From contig NC_090728.1 of assembly GCF_036898095.1 (NCBI RefSeq), positions 89,532,475-89,596,474 of the forward strand: a DNA stretch of 64,000 nt, in the 5' to 3' direction. Source of the DNA: Palaemon carinicauda. Lineage: Eukaryota > Arthropoda > Malacostraca > Decapoda > Palaemonidae. The notes under the pieces were generated by a model, which saw nothing but the letters and a program-made list of their open reading frames with translations, was not told where the DNA came from and did not search any database. This document shows, piece by piece, positions 1-10,289 of the stretch. Made by a program: the position numbers and the translations under genes. The stretch's first letter is position 1. Every line of letters begins with the position of its first letter.

Positions 1-35
1 CGGAACCGGGTAACCCCACTCCCGTATTAACTGTA

Positions 36-1001
36 GTGTGTGCTAGATCAGCTATTCTTCCTTTTCAAGGTCAGGTCAATGGGTTCTTACCTCAGAATGT
101 CGAGTCCTGGATATCATTAGTTGACGCTCATTTAAAAGCAAAACATACCACAGACCCATTTGTACAATTACAAGAAGCTAAAAGTTTTATAGACTTTGCT
201 AAAGGATTTGCAAGCGCGTATCTTAGGGGAGTTTCTTTTCAAGAGGCAGTTACATGGGACGATTTCAAAGTTAGGCTACGTGCGATCTATGGTGGTGAGG
301 AAGCCTTAGATGTAGTTTTAACATTAAGAAATACACTTAATCAAGCCTCTATGACTCAGATTAATGTTATAGAACGAGCGGCTCTCATTGCCGGTAGGCT
401 TAATGAATATCAGGATATTTTAGGTAATTTCACTTGGGTTACAGGAGGTAACATCGCCGTGAAAGATTTCTTACGATTAATGTATTCAACTTACATGACA
501 ATTATGTTGCCAGAGGATTTAGTGCGGTGTTTTGATAAAAAGCTAACCCCCGAAAGTACAGAATTAGATGTATATAAACAGATAAAGAAACACATGTCTA
601 AGTGTACTGATCTTGATCCCTTGTTTACTCAAGTTTTTGCAAAATATGAAACTAAGCCACAACAAGTAAACGTAGTTAATAATAATCAAGTTGCAGGGAT
701 GACGTGTTAAAATTGCAAACGCCAAGGTCACTTGATTGCAGACTGCAGAATGCGATTTTGTTCGATACATAATAGTTCAACTCATTCATATAATCGATGC
801 TACTCGCGTAATCAACAACAGAATCCCAGAAACACACAGTCAATTCCCCAGTCAATTCCCTATGGAAATAAAAAGAAAAATCTCAGTTCAATAAAAAGAA
901 ACAGCCAAACGGCAATGCAGTTCAAAATAAAAAACAAACAAATAGTGCTTCAAATAACTCTGTTCCTGGGCCGTCTAGCCAGAACTCGCAAGGCCAGATG
1001 A
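36..1001 (+). pseudogene. LTR-retroelement gag remnant with broken zinc knuckle
   Basis: This open stretch encodes a capsid-like protein of an LTR retroelement, probably Ty3/Gypsy-like. An alpha-helical region of about 220 residues is followed by a CCHC zinc knuckle and a Cys/His-rich tail (pattern C-x2-H-x4-H-x4-C). The knuckle has correct spacing (C-x2-C-x4-H-x4-C), but one x2 residue is a TAA stop at 708-710. The frame stays open on both sides of that stop, so this is one ancestral ORF with a point mutation. Family members bind the element RNA and form the particle in the cytoplasm. No LTR is visible, and the left end of the window cuts the element. Clade assignment is uncertain; retroelement identity is likely because a protease-like ORF follows. 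Confidence 0.6.
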
Positions 1002-1239
1002 ATTTTCAGAATGTGCAAAGCAAAGCAAATACCACATAATTAACTCCAATGGAGAAGAGAGTGATGGTGGGTCATTCGTATCAACATCCCTTGTATCAAA
1101 TAATCCATTTAATAATTTATCAGATCATTGTGAGGCAATAGATTTTCCTATGAAACACATGGCCGAATCAAATAAATCAGTGCAGGTTCCCGTAGATTTG
1201 CAACGAATTCACGCAATAATAAGCCAAAATGAGTTGTGA

Positions 1240-1944
1240 CCAACGCTATATGCTGTAAATTTAGAACACCGATCTTTCACATTATTTTTTTACTCTGGTA
1301 GTCCATGTAATATCATGGATTTGAGGACTCATCACTTGTTATTTTCGAACTTCCCTATAGAGAAGTCTGGAGTAAGGCTCTCGGGTATAGGAAATAATGA
1401 AATAAATGTAATAGGAGTAACTCATGTTCAGTACAAGGTTGGTAAGCGCACGTTTGCCGATACCTTTATCATTGTACAAAACATTGATATGTATCCAGCT
1501 GTGATTATAGGATACCCGTCTATGGGCAATCAAAACATTATCTTAGTCCCTGCCAAACACGGCGTGTATATCAAAGGAAAATTCTATAAGTCTTCTAATA
1601 CCTTAAAATCAGTTTTGGATAAAAAGGAGACGGCAATTAAAACAGTAATGTACGTTGAAGAACCAATCACTTGTCTTATGAATAAAGAAATAATATACGC
1701 GACCCAACAGAATTCGCGTTCACCCGTAATATCATCTTGCACGCAATCTATCGAGCCAAACGTAACTTCGAATATAATAGTGCGAATAAAGAAAACTTTG
1801 CCGGGATCTGAAATATTAATCCTTTCCGACACTTTGAAAACTAACGGATTGTCTGTCACACAAGCTATTTATACAGCCGGATCACAACAACAATGTAATA
1901 TTGAAGTCTGTAATTATTTAAATACCACTTTAGTAATTCACTAA
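1240..1944 (+). pseudogene. Retropepsin-like domain with altered active site
   Basis: This frame encodes a retroviral-type aspartic protease fold downstream of the gag remnant. The active-site loop, normally D-S/T-G-S, reads Y-S-G-S because the codon at 1291-1293 is TAC. The C-terminal signature I-I-G-Y and a hydrophobic strand follow near 1510-1560. Loss of the catalytic aspartate would inactivate it. A TGA at 1237-1239 separates it from the upstream frame. About 120 residues of unrecognised linker follow before the sequence changes at about 1975 into a minus-strand DIRS-like gag. No RT of this element is in the window. Confidence 0.55.
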
Positions 1945-1987
1945 AATCAACATATCATGGATGTAGAAGTTTATAAACATCGTATTC

Positions 1988-3129
1988 TTACCAATGAACC
2001 TCGTTGCATTCCTTGGTAGGCAGGGCTAGAGACAATGGTCTGCATTCCTCTAGCGTAGGGCATGGTTTGCCTGCGTCAACTACTTTTAGCACGTAGTTGA
2101 GAGCTTTAGCTGAAAAGGGAAAAGCTCTGGAGGAAGGAGCAAGGAAGGTAGGGTGCCTCTTGCTCAAAGCGGAAACCTTCGAGTTGGTATAGCCGGCTTT
2201 CTTTAGGGTACTAGTCAAGAGAGCGTGTGCCTTGTCATGTTCAAAGATCATGACCTCCTTAGGTTCCATCTCCTCTCGAGATGCTGGTTCATCCCGCAAT
2301 CTCACGTAACATTTTGGGTAAGCCGAAATGTTAGGCCAAAATTGGAGATCTTCGAGGGGTTTGGCCCCCATCTTCTCAGAGATGTATAACTTCCCATTCA
2401 TCATGGGCATATACTCCGCATACCTCCAGGGGTTGGTTTCGCAGCACTGAGGTAAATCGGAGACTTTGATAGGCTTGTGAGAGCCTCTAAAATCGGCCAA
2501 GCGTTTCGCTTCTCTGACTTCCCTCCTCATCTCTTGTTGTTCCTTGCGGAACGATTCCATCATCTGTTGCAGTTGTTCCATGAGCGCCTCGCCCTTGGTT
2601 AACAGCGAGTCCGAATGAGGAGTTGGGGCCGAAGAGGTTAACGGCACAGGTTGACATGCCGTCACAGAAAACTGAGGGTCTTCCTGTATTGTTGATATGG
2701 ATCCTTCTTCCTCCTCGGGTGGCTAGGCCACCTCTTCTTCAGGATTTTCATGTAGAAGATCCTTTTCGGTGTCTGAGGACACCTCCGACATCCTTCTTGA
2801 TGGATGTCCATGCCTTCTAGAGCCTTGTTGATGTCAGCCTCTATCGTCAGCTGGATGAAGGGAGGCTTGACCTGTGCCTGAGGCACAACCGCGTTGGATT
2901 GGGCCTTAGGGAACAGAAGGCTTCTCATAACTTTGTTTGGCATGTAAGGTCCCGGAGAGTTCTTCTGGAACCCTCTTACCCACTTACGAAGCGTTTCCCT
3001 CGCAGTATCCCTCGACTCCGTTGTCTCAGGATCACCGAAACCATCGGTCGATGGAGCAGGGGGCATGAGATCTCTACTTCTTGTGGCCACAAAAGTCCCT
3101 ACTTTTGTGGTTGCAGAACAGGACTGCAT
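1988..3129 (-). pseudogene. DIRS-like gag remnant
   Basis: Two overlapping minus-strand frames (2662-3129, then 1988-2665) together encode a gag-like protein. It aligns by eye with the much longer gag at 61594-63459. Shared elements are E-T-L-R-K-W-V-x-G-F near the start; N-P-W-R; M-x-x-G-x-L; L-x-D-x-x-F-x-P; and P-K/E-E-V-I-F further on. A frameshift lies near 2664. A coiled-coil-like stretch (Q-Q-M-M-E-S-F-R-K-E-Q-Q-E) is visible near 2560. The C-terminal part, RT, RNase H and recombinase are missing on the left, where an LTR-element remnant begins. It is a truncated copy related to DIRS-D. Confidence 0.55.
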
Positions 3130-5179
3130 ACTTCACCGTAGCCTCCTCCTGTAGGGAAAGAAAGTGTGAAATGAGTATGGGGTAATTTATCTCACTGATA
3201 AATTTTCACATGTATTAAAATAGTATGCATTACTATTATTAATATAGCTTAGGATAGTAAGCTAGAAAGGAAATAGGAAAGACACATATCTGTGTTTCCC
3301 GTCAAGGCAATTGCTGTGACCTCCCACAATTTTAATATTTTTAATTTCCTTATTAGGGAAAATACAGAGTGGAATAACTCTCGTACGTAGAGCCGGAATC
3401 AGTGTATACTAACACTAACTCCACCACTTGTAGAATATAAATACTGAAGGGTAATCATTGGTGTTCCAATGATCTAGGGTACATCAGAATGTTAAAGGAA
3501 TACTTCCCTCAACATTTTCTAAACGGTCTCAACAATGGACTGTGAAAGGATACACAGAGTATGTTGAAAATTCGTACTACTGTATCATTATATACTGTAG
3601 TTTTCTAACTGCTGTATTGTTATACTGCAGGAATACTGGCAACTGTATAGTCTTATACTGTAGTTTTGCCGGTATGCTACCGGGTTAGGCTAGTACCTGA
3701 CGGCACTAGCCGACAGAGAGAGTGAAAGAATGGAGAGAAGTACTACTGTATTATTATAGTTTAGTACAATAATTAGGGTTGTAGGGACTACTGTCTCTAC
3801 TGCCTTCTTTCCAGATTGAGGATTCATATGGAAGGGGAGAGAATGCATTGATTCTAGCTTCCATCCAGCCACAATTTCTGTTGCCGGCTGTATTGCCGGT
3901 TACAGGGTTTGTGGATGGCAGTCCAAGGGAGGACTGAAGAATACTCAAAGTTGTAATGGGTTTCCCACCGGCAGCCGTCAGGGCCGGCTCATCCTTTCCT
4001 GGGGCTTTGATTCCTTTAGGTAGATGGTCGAAACGGCAACCTAACTGCCTTTGTAGGAGCCCGGCCGTTAACTTAGTCAGTCCGACAAGTGGGGGTGATT
4101 GTAGAATACCGCCCACAGGAATCGTGACGGTTGGAAAGGGTCTTATATATTACATAGAAAGGTGGCGGCAGGTATGCTTCCTACTTTCAACTGTAAATCA
4201 AGGAAACATAGTTTCCTATACCGGCGCTGTCTTGGGCGGCAGAGGAATAACAATTCCCTAGCCTGAGACATTGCCGGATATAAGACTTGTCTTCTAGTCC
4301 ACAAGGGAGAAAGGTGGCGGCAATTATGCTACCCACTTTCGGTTGTGGACTAGGGAAGCTGAGCTTCCTATGTCGGCAACGGTGTAACTGGCAGGGGAAT
4401 GACTATTCCCCCATCGGTAGCGTTGTCGGTTACAAGACAGAATACTCTGAGTTACTGTCGTATTTCAAGGCTGGGATACTCATCGGCAAAGAAGATGGAC
4501 AGAAAACACTATCCCAGTCAAGCTGGACTACACTACTCAATGGCAATGACAGAAGATAGGGGGAAGGAAGGGTTTATCCTCATTTCCTCTAAAAGAGAAG
4601 AGTATCGAATTATGCTTGTAATTCTAAGAGATATCTTTATCTCCAACCGAATTAATAAAACGATACTAGAGGTTAAATGGGGGATAACGTTACTAAAGTA
4701 TACTAAAACGCTTTAGGCTAGCCTAACTCGAGTCGGGATCTCGGCTACGTTAGTACCACCGAGGCCCTATCGTATACGATCAAAACGTTTTATTCGGAAG
4801 AGGAAATATTACATGTGTAGATCTTATCTTCACTAGTATAATTTTGCCTAAATAGCTAGAATTTCTTTATAGCTAAATACTGGGGACATCGCACTACTAA
4901 CTAAATAAAACATTTATGGCGTACGACAGCGATCCTAAAATGGCTGCCTCTGGTGATGGCATTGCTCCGCTTAACACACCTAAATTATGTTAATTTAACT
5001 GTGGGAAGGGAGCCAAAGATTATACACAGGAAAGATTAAATACAGTACTCATCTTTCCAGAGGATGATGATGCTGGAGATTTCATGGTAATATTCCTTGA
5101 AAAACAGTAACAACACCGAGAGCAACGTTGGAGAACACCGTTCTTAAATGGCTACGTTTAAACTTAAAGGAATAGTTAC
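3130..5179. other. Non-coding repeat-rich stretch
   Basis: No convincing coding sequence was found. The stretch may hold the untranslated terminal region of the DIRS-like copy to its left, since it lies upstream of that minus-strand gag. It carries short recurring words around GGTGGCGGCA and TATACTGTAG. Two diverged tandem units occur at 4135-4440. Confidence 0.4.
4135..4440. repeat. Diverged tandem duplication, about 150 bp unit
   Basis: Two adjacent units share the order AAAGGTGGCGGCA, TATGCT, CCCACTTTC/CCTACTTTC, TTTCCTAT/CTTCCTAT, GGCAG(A)GGAATRAC and a final ATAAGACTT/ACAAGACA. They are recognisably related but diverged by substitutions and small indels. Confidence 0.5.
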
Positions 5180-5485
5180 GCTGTAGTAGTACTGGGAGGG
5201 GATCCACCGGGTAACCTTGATAACGGCTCCCCTTCAATTTCGCCACTCTTCCCCCTTAATGCGTAAAATCTATTCGGGGTGAAGATTGCTATGTGTTGTA
5301 TCAAGAAATACGTCCCCTAATATTATGCGATATCCTTAAAAGTTATATCAAGGATACTCGCGCCGGGAGTTAGAATTCTGGAAACCTGTGGTTAGTTCTC
5401 TGAGAGTATCACTGTAGCCAAATATCTCTTAGAAAGCTGCCTAAAGGAACCTTCCATCAGGTCGACATGGCTGAGCCCAAAAATA
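5180..5485. repeat. Dispersed repeat related to the MITE at 44865-45380
   Basis: This stretch matches 45044-45340 in the same orientation along its whole length. Shared blocks include GGGGATCCACC, CTCCCCTTCAATTTCGCCAC, ATTCGGGGTGAAGATTG, ATTATGCGATATCCTTAA and GTTAGAATTCTGGA, ending in CCTTCCATCAGGWCGACATG. It appears to be a copy of the right part of the same non-autonomous element. Its left terminal repeat was not found here. Confidence 0.7.
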
Positions 5486-5486
5486 T

Positions 5487-6245
5487 TTGGTTGGGCATGA
5501 AAGAAATATGTGTAGGGGATACAGTGGTGGAACAAAGAGGTGCAAGAATCAGTTAAAAGAAAATAAGTCATTCAAGGTCTGGAAAGTAAGACAGGCACAG
5601 AGAGCCAAGGAACAGTACAGAGAAGGGGAAAAAGATTCAAGGAGGAAAGTAGTTACATCTATTGGAAGAGCAGTAGAGCTGTTAAATGAAAGGCTAGGAT
5701 CAAAGGAAGGAGAAAAGGATATCTATAAGATTTCAAGCTTGAGGAAAAGACAGGATTTGGGGCACTTGGTAGTCATCAGGGATAGAGACAGAAATGTATT
5801 GCATAGGGATGACATTAAGAGGAGATGGAGAGAATATTATGAGAAACTATTGAATACTGAAAATGAGAAAGAGGAGCTGGGAGAAGCACAATGCATGGAG
5901 GGGCCAGTGATGAGGATACAAAGTACAGAAGTACTGTAAAGCGGGCATTGAGTAAAATGAAGAATGGTAAAGCACCAGCTCATCAGTATTTCAAATTGAA
6001 ATGGTCAAGATATTAGCAACAGAGGGGGAAGAATGTATGCTGGATTTATTAAGTGCAATATGGGAAAAGGAAATACTGCCTAAAGACTGGAAGGAGAGTC
6101 TAATGGTATCTATAAGCTGTAAAGATTAGGAAACAGCCGTGTGGATTCATGAGGGGGAGAGGGACTGTTGATGCTATCTTTATAGTAAGGTAGTTAAAGG
6201 AAAAGAGACTAGATGGAAACCAGAAGCTCTTCTGTGCTTTTGTAG
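5487..6245 (+). pseudogene. Endonuclease/RT LINE, left half
   Basis: This is the region before and at the start of the reverse transcriptase of a non-LTR retrotransposon. Visible in order are a basic helical stretch; S-K-E-G-E-K-D-I-Y; V-I-R-D-R-D-R-N-V-L; R-R-W-R-E-Y-Y-E; K-M-K-N-G-K-A (about 5950); L-P-K-D-W-K-E-S (about 6080); G-R-G-T-V-D-A-I (about 6150); and F-C-A-F-V ending at 6244. Stops and frameshifts occur near 5939, 6015 and 6130. The coding sense stops exactly at G6245, where DIRS-A begins, and resumes at 25146. Joined, the RT box A reads F-V-D-L-E-R. The clade (RTE-like or another endonuclease-RT family) is not certain. Confidence 0.75.
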
Positions 6246-6370
6246 TTGTTCCTTCACTAATAAACCTTTTAATGCTAGGTGGCAACCCTACACGACCGCT
6301 ATAGTGAGGAGGGTAGGAGGTGGCTGTTTAACCAGGGGGTTACCTAGTCACCTATATCTTCTCACTCATC
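6246..6370 (+). repeat. DIRS-A left inverted terminal repeat
   Basis: The reverse complement of about 6262-6325 matches 24980-25055 near the right end. Examples are GCCACCTCCTACCCTCC against GCCACTTCCTACCCTCC, CTATAGCGG against CTATAGCAG, and TAGGGTTGCCACC against TAGGGCTGCCACC. The outermost 20 bases are copied in complement at 24805-24825, inside the internal complementary region. Confidence 0.75.
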
Positions 6371-6514
6371 AGTGAACTACATCACTTCTCTTTTGGTTTG
6401 TAGAGAACGGACGTGTCCGTTCTCTCCTCCTGAAGGCTTGGCCAATATAGATTATCACCTTTTGCACAAAACTTTTTCTTTCTCAGATGTGACTGTTCTC
6501 TCTTCGATGCTCCC

Positions 6515-8600
6515 ATGAGTACCTGCCCTGATTATGAAGGGCGCTCCTGCGGCACCTTCATGTCGTTGACTGAAACCGACCCTCATTTGCTGTACCCGAC
6601 CTGCATGGTGCATCGCTGCGAGCAGTGTTTGCCCTTTGACGAGTGTAGGGAGTGGCCTGCCTCCCTGTTGGAAAAATTTTGTCATCGTAGGAAGAAGTCT
6701 AAGAGAGATCTCTCTCCCCCAGGGTCTTCCTCAGGGGCAAAAAGACCTAAGGGCAATTTCTTCCCGCCCACCATGATCTCTATATGAAGCTCCTCCTGGT
6801 GACAATTGAGTAGGAATACCGACCAGGTAACTCCTTGGCAACCTCGGGGTACCGGGGGTGTTGTTGCTTCCCCTAGAGGAGCACCTTCACCTCCAGCTGC
6901 GTGGGAGCCATTTCCACTTTCAGATGTGCTGCAGGCGTGGCCTTCCAGGGGAGTTTCTGCGACCCCTTCCAAGAAAGCTCTCATTCAGCTCCTTCAGCAT
7001 GTGGGGTGTAGAGAGGCCCTTCGCTAGTTGTTTTGGCAGTTGATGCTCTAGATGCTTGCAAGGTCCATCTCTGCCCTCTCCTGGCTCCTCCACATGTTTT
7101 CAAGGTCAACGCTCCTGTTCGCCCATCTGACGGCCTCCTGCTGTCAACGAGACTTCTCGCCATCTTCAGGCTACGTCGTCACCTAATATCCCGCAGCCTC
7201 TTATCTCTCCCCAAAGGCAATGGTCCAGCGGGCATGTACAACGCTCGCCTGCTGCGGATAACGATCGTTAACCCATGGCCAGCTCTCCATCTGCTCGCCG
7301 ATCGCCAGGACGAGACTGATCATCTGCTCGTCCCTCCAGACGATCCCCATCAGGACATCGTTCACGAAGCACCCATGATTGCCTCAGGTCAAGAAATGAC
7401 AGGTTATCATAATCTCAACGCTCTTTCTCGAGAAAGCATTCTTCTTCATGAGCTAGACAGCCACACTCGTGAGCTAAACACTAAAAATCGAAAGATCATA
7501 GGTCATCACAATCTCAATGCTCTTCCTCGAGAATGCATTCCCATTCACGAGCTAAAAGCTCACAATTACAAGCTAGACGCTCACGATTACGATCTGAACA
7601 TTCATGATAGCGAGCTAAGCACTCACGATCATGAGCAGGATGCTCTTGGTCGTGAACAAGATCTTCATGATCAAAATGGTCCTTTTCACGAGGACGACAT
7701 AATTGTTCGTGCTCACGATGGACGCGACGCTCTCCACCTTGGTAATCACCTGCTGCTCCTTCTTCTAAACGAACCACACACAAACAACAATCTCCCAAAC
7801 GACAATCTTTGAATAGACGTCCTCCTTATTGTCTACCCCGTCCCTTTACCGCTTAGGGTATCCTAGCTGAGTGTTCGCCTACGCAATGCTCACCTACACG
7901 TTGCCTGGCGACGCATTGTGTTACCTTAACCCGAGACTTCCTCCATCACCTCTGACGAGCGATTTTAGCCCTATAGCGCTACAAAGGCCCCCCAAGGCTC
8001 CCTCCTTCTCCTTGCTTGCTGTCAATCACTTGTGAAACAGACACATCTGTTCATAAATCGCGGCCCTTAATGCGTGAATCCCCTACGTTCACATTTGAAT
8101 TGGCTGATTTCATGCGTTTCCGCCCTGATTCTCCGGGTGATTGTGAGCCCAACACCTCCGGAAACAGCCTCCGCAACTGCTACATCTAGCAGTTGACCCA
8201 TTCCCTTCCCAGAAGGGCTTAGAAAACCCCCAAATAAGTTTGCGTGTGTTCCAATCTCTCCCGATCGTCCGCTGCCTGAAAGATAGTGTCCTAGAGCCGA
8301 CCATGCTCCGTAACGCCGTCCTACTAAGAGGCGTGCTTCTCCTCCAGGTCTCCCGAAAGACACCCCAGACCAAACATCAGTCAGCAAACTTCCGTCATGG
8401 TATGACACCTTGGTGACTACCTTGTAGAAGTCTCTGACTGGCTGGCTTAGACCTTCCAGCACTTCCCAAACAGCCTTGGATCGGAACCACTCCTAAGATC
8501 CTGCCAGAGAGGTTGGTATCTTTTTCATCCTCCTCCGCAGGCCCTTCTGACCCCTGGAGGAAACCTGCCTTGGTATGTCCGCCTGATAACCCTCTGGTTC
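6515..8600 (+). pseudogene. DIRS-A gag-like N-terminus: zinc finger and SR-rich region
   Basis: At 6515-6787 the frame shows a Cys/His cluster (C-x9-C ... D-P-H ... P-T-C-M-V-H-R-C-E-Q-C-L-P-F-D-E-C-R-E-W) followed by a basic patch K-K-S-K-R-D. This resembles the N-terminal zinc-finger module I know from decapod DIRS gag proteins. From about 7380 to 7740 a degenerate repeat alternates between frames. In one frame it reads as Ser/Arg-rich sequence, in another as repeated L-x-x-H-x-x-E-L units. The long minus-strand frame at 8067-8462 is probably an antisense shadow. No single intact ORF remains. The region ends where the CR1-like LINE begins. Confidence 0.5.
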
Positions 8601-8815
8601 ACTGGCCCTCTCAGTTTTGTATCTGTGTGCCGGTGAGTGATTACACTTTTGCGACCCTATAAATATCCTGATTTAACGCGGATAACAAAAGGCTATCGAG
8701 TGCAATATAGCTACAAGTTTTCGTGAATAGTCAGTGATTAGTTTGAGGTCAGAGAAGTGGGATAAAACGTCGGCATAGTATAGTTATCTTGTGAATTACT
8801 AAAAATCTAATCAAG

Positions 8816-10250
8816 ATGGCTACGTACAACACGGGCAAGGCTTGGAGAGACATCGCTGGACTCAGCAAAAGTAAATTCAATGAGTTGGCGAAACAGGAGC
8901 TCGACCGTCTGATAACAGAGGTCACTAGTAACGCCAACCAGTGTGACGGAAAAATATTCGCAGACATATTGAAACAATACGATCCAATAAACTGGAGCAA
9001 ATCTGCGGAAAACATCAGCAAAATAATAGAAGAAATTCCAAAGAAGATCCAAGTGATAAAGAGACTTATAAAGAAAGTCTACATCAATCAACACATTCCA
9101 TCAAAGAACAATAAGAAGTCCAATATGGTGAATATGCTGATTGATGCATTGGGAAAAAGAATGCCAAAATGGTGTAATACATGTAAGATATGATATTCCA
9201 TTAATAATCCTCAACAATTGATTAGAAAATGTGATGCCTGTCATGTTCCAACACACCCCACATGTGCTGAAATAAAGCAAAAAATAAAAAATGAAGACAC
9301 AAAGGTATTTTGCTCAACATGCTTAGTCTGGATAGAAAATATAATTAAATCGAGACTAAATCTGCAAATAGTTGAAGATAAAGAAGAGGAAGAAGAAGAA
9401 ACAGAAGAAGAAGAAAAAGAAACAGAAGAAGAAAAAGAAGAAGAAGAAAAAGAAGAAGAAGAAAAAGAAACAGAAGAAGAAAAAGAAACAGAAGAAGAAG
9501 AAAAAGAAGAGAACAATGAACAGGATACGTGTAAGGTTGCAGAGGAAATCATTGATATAACTTATGATGCCATCCAACAACATACTTATGAAGAAATAAA
9601 TTACCAGATGGAAACAAATAATAGACCCAAGAGACTCTACCCGGACCTACATAATTTTAGGGAAGAGCAAGAACAAGAAAAAAAAAGAAAAGAAGGATAT
9701 AATCTGCAATATGCTGAAAAGAGGGAATTGCAGATTTGGCGAAAGATGCTACTACAAGCATCCAAAGATATGCTATAATTATGAAATATTTGGTAAATGT
9801 GCGTATTTAGACGGATATGGAGACGAATGCAGAGATCTCCATCCAAAAATATGCAAAACCCTAAAAGAAGGAAAAGGATGCAGTTTCAACAAAAAATGTC
9901 GATATATGCATCCTGCAACCATGAATGAAAGTAAGAAAGCTCAGAAAACTGAAAAAAAAAATGAAAGCAAAAAAGAAACAAAAAAGAAACTAAAAAGCAG
10001 GCCGTGTATATACCGTGCTATGAACCAAGAGCCCCAAGATATGAGGCCTTTCAACCCTAATCTGCACATTTAGAGCCCAACTACAAAGAATGCATCTATA
10101 ATGCCAGGGGTTGGTGCAGATATGGGGATAATTGCAGGTATACACACATAAATAAATATGAAGGCGAAAGAGCAAATATAATAGAAAAGTTGGATTTTTT
10201 AATGGCAGAATTCCAGGAAATGAAGAAAAGAACATCATATCAGAACAGGA
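8816..10250 (+). pseudogene. CR1-like LINE ORF1: PHD-like, acidic and CCCH fingers
   Basis: The frame starts at ATG 8816. After about 120 helical residues comes a PHD-like Cys/His set: W-C-N-T-C (9172), then C-D-A-C-x4-H-x2-C (9232-9262) and C-S-T-C (9311). A TGA at 9191 breaks it. A Glu/Lys-rich tract follows (9380-9520), encoded by a nearly pure purine strand. After a frameshift near 9690 there are four CCCH fingers: C-x7-C-x5-C-x3-H (about 9703-9760), a looser C-x8-C-x9-C-x3-H (9775-9843), C-x8-C-x5-C-x3-H (9850-9910) and C-x7-C-x5-C-x3-H (10097-10150). CCCH fingers usually bind RNA, which suits an ORF1 nucleoprotein. The breaks mean it is not functional as it stands. Confidence 0.7.
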
Positions 10251-10289
10251 AGGAAGCATGGGAGAATCCATATTATTACCAATATTAAA

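Noticed and set aside
7514..8462. Minus-strand open frames opposite the DIRS-A SR-rich region
   Set aside because: They have biased composition caused by the repeats and no recognisable domain, so they are probable antisense shadows.
9372..9583. Poly-Lys and poly-Phe frames in both strands over the GAA tract
   Set aside because: They are frame-shifted readings of the purine tract inside the LINE ORF1; only the Glu/Lys frame joins to the flanking domains.
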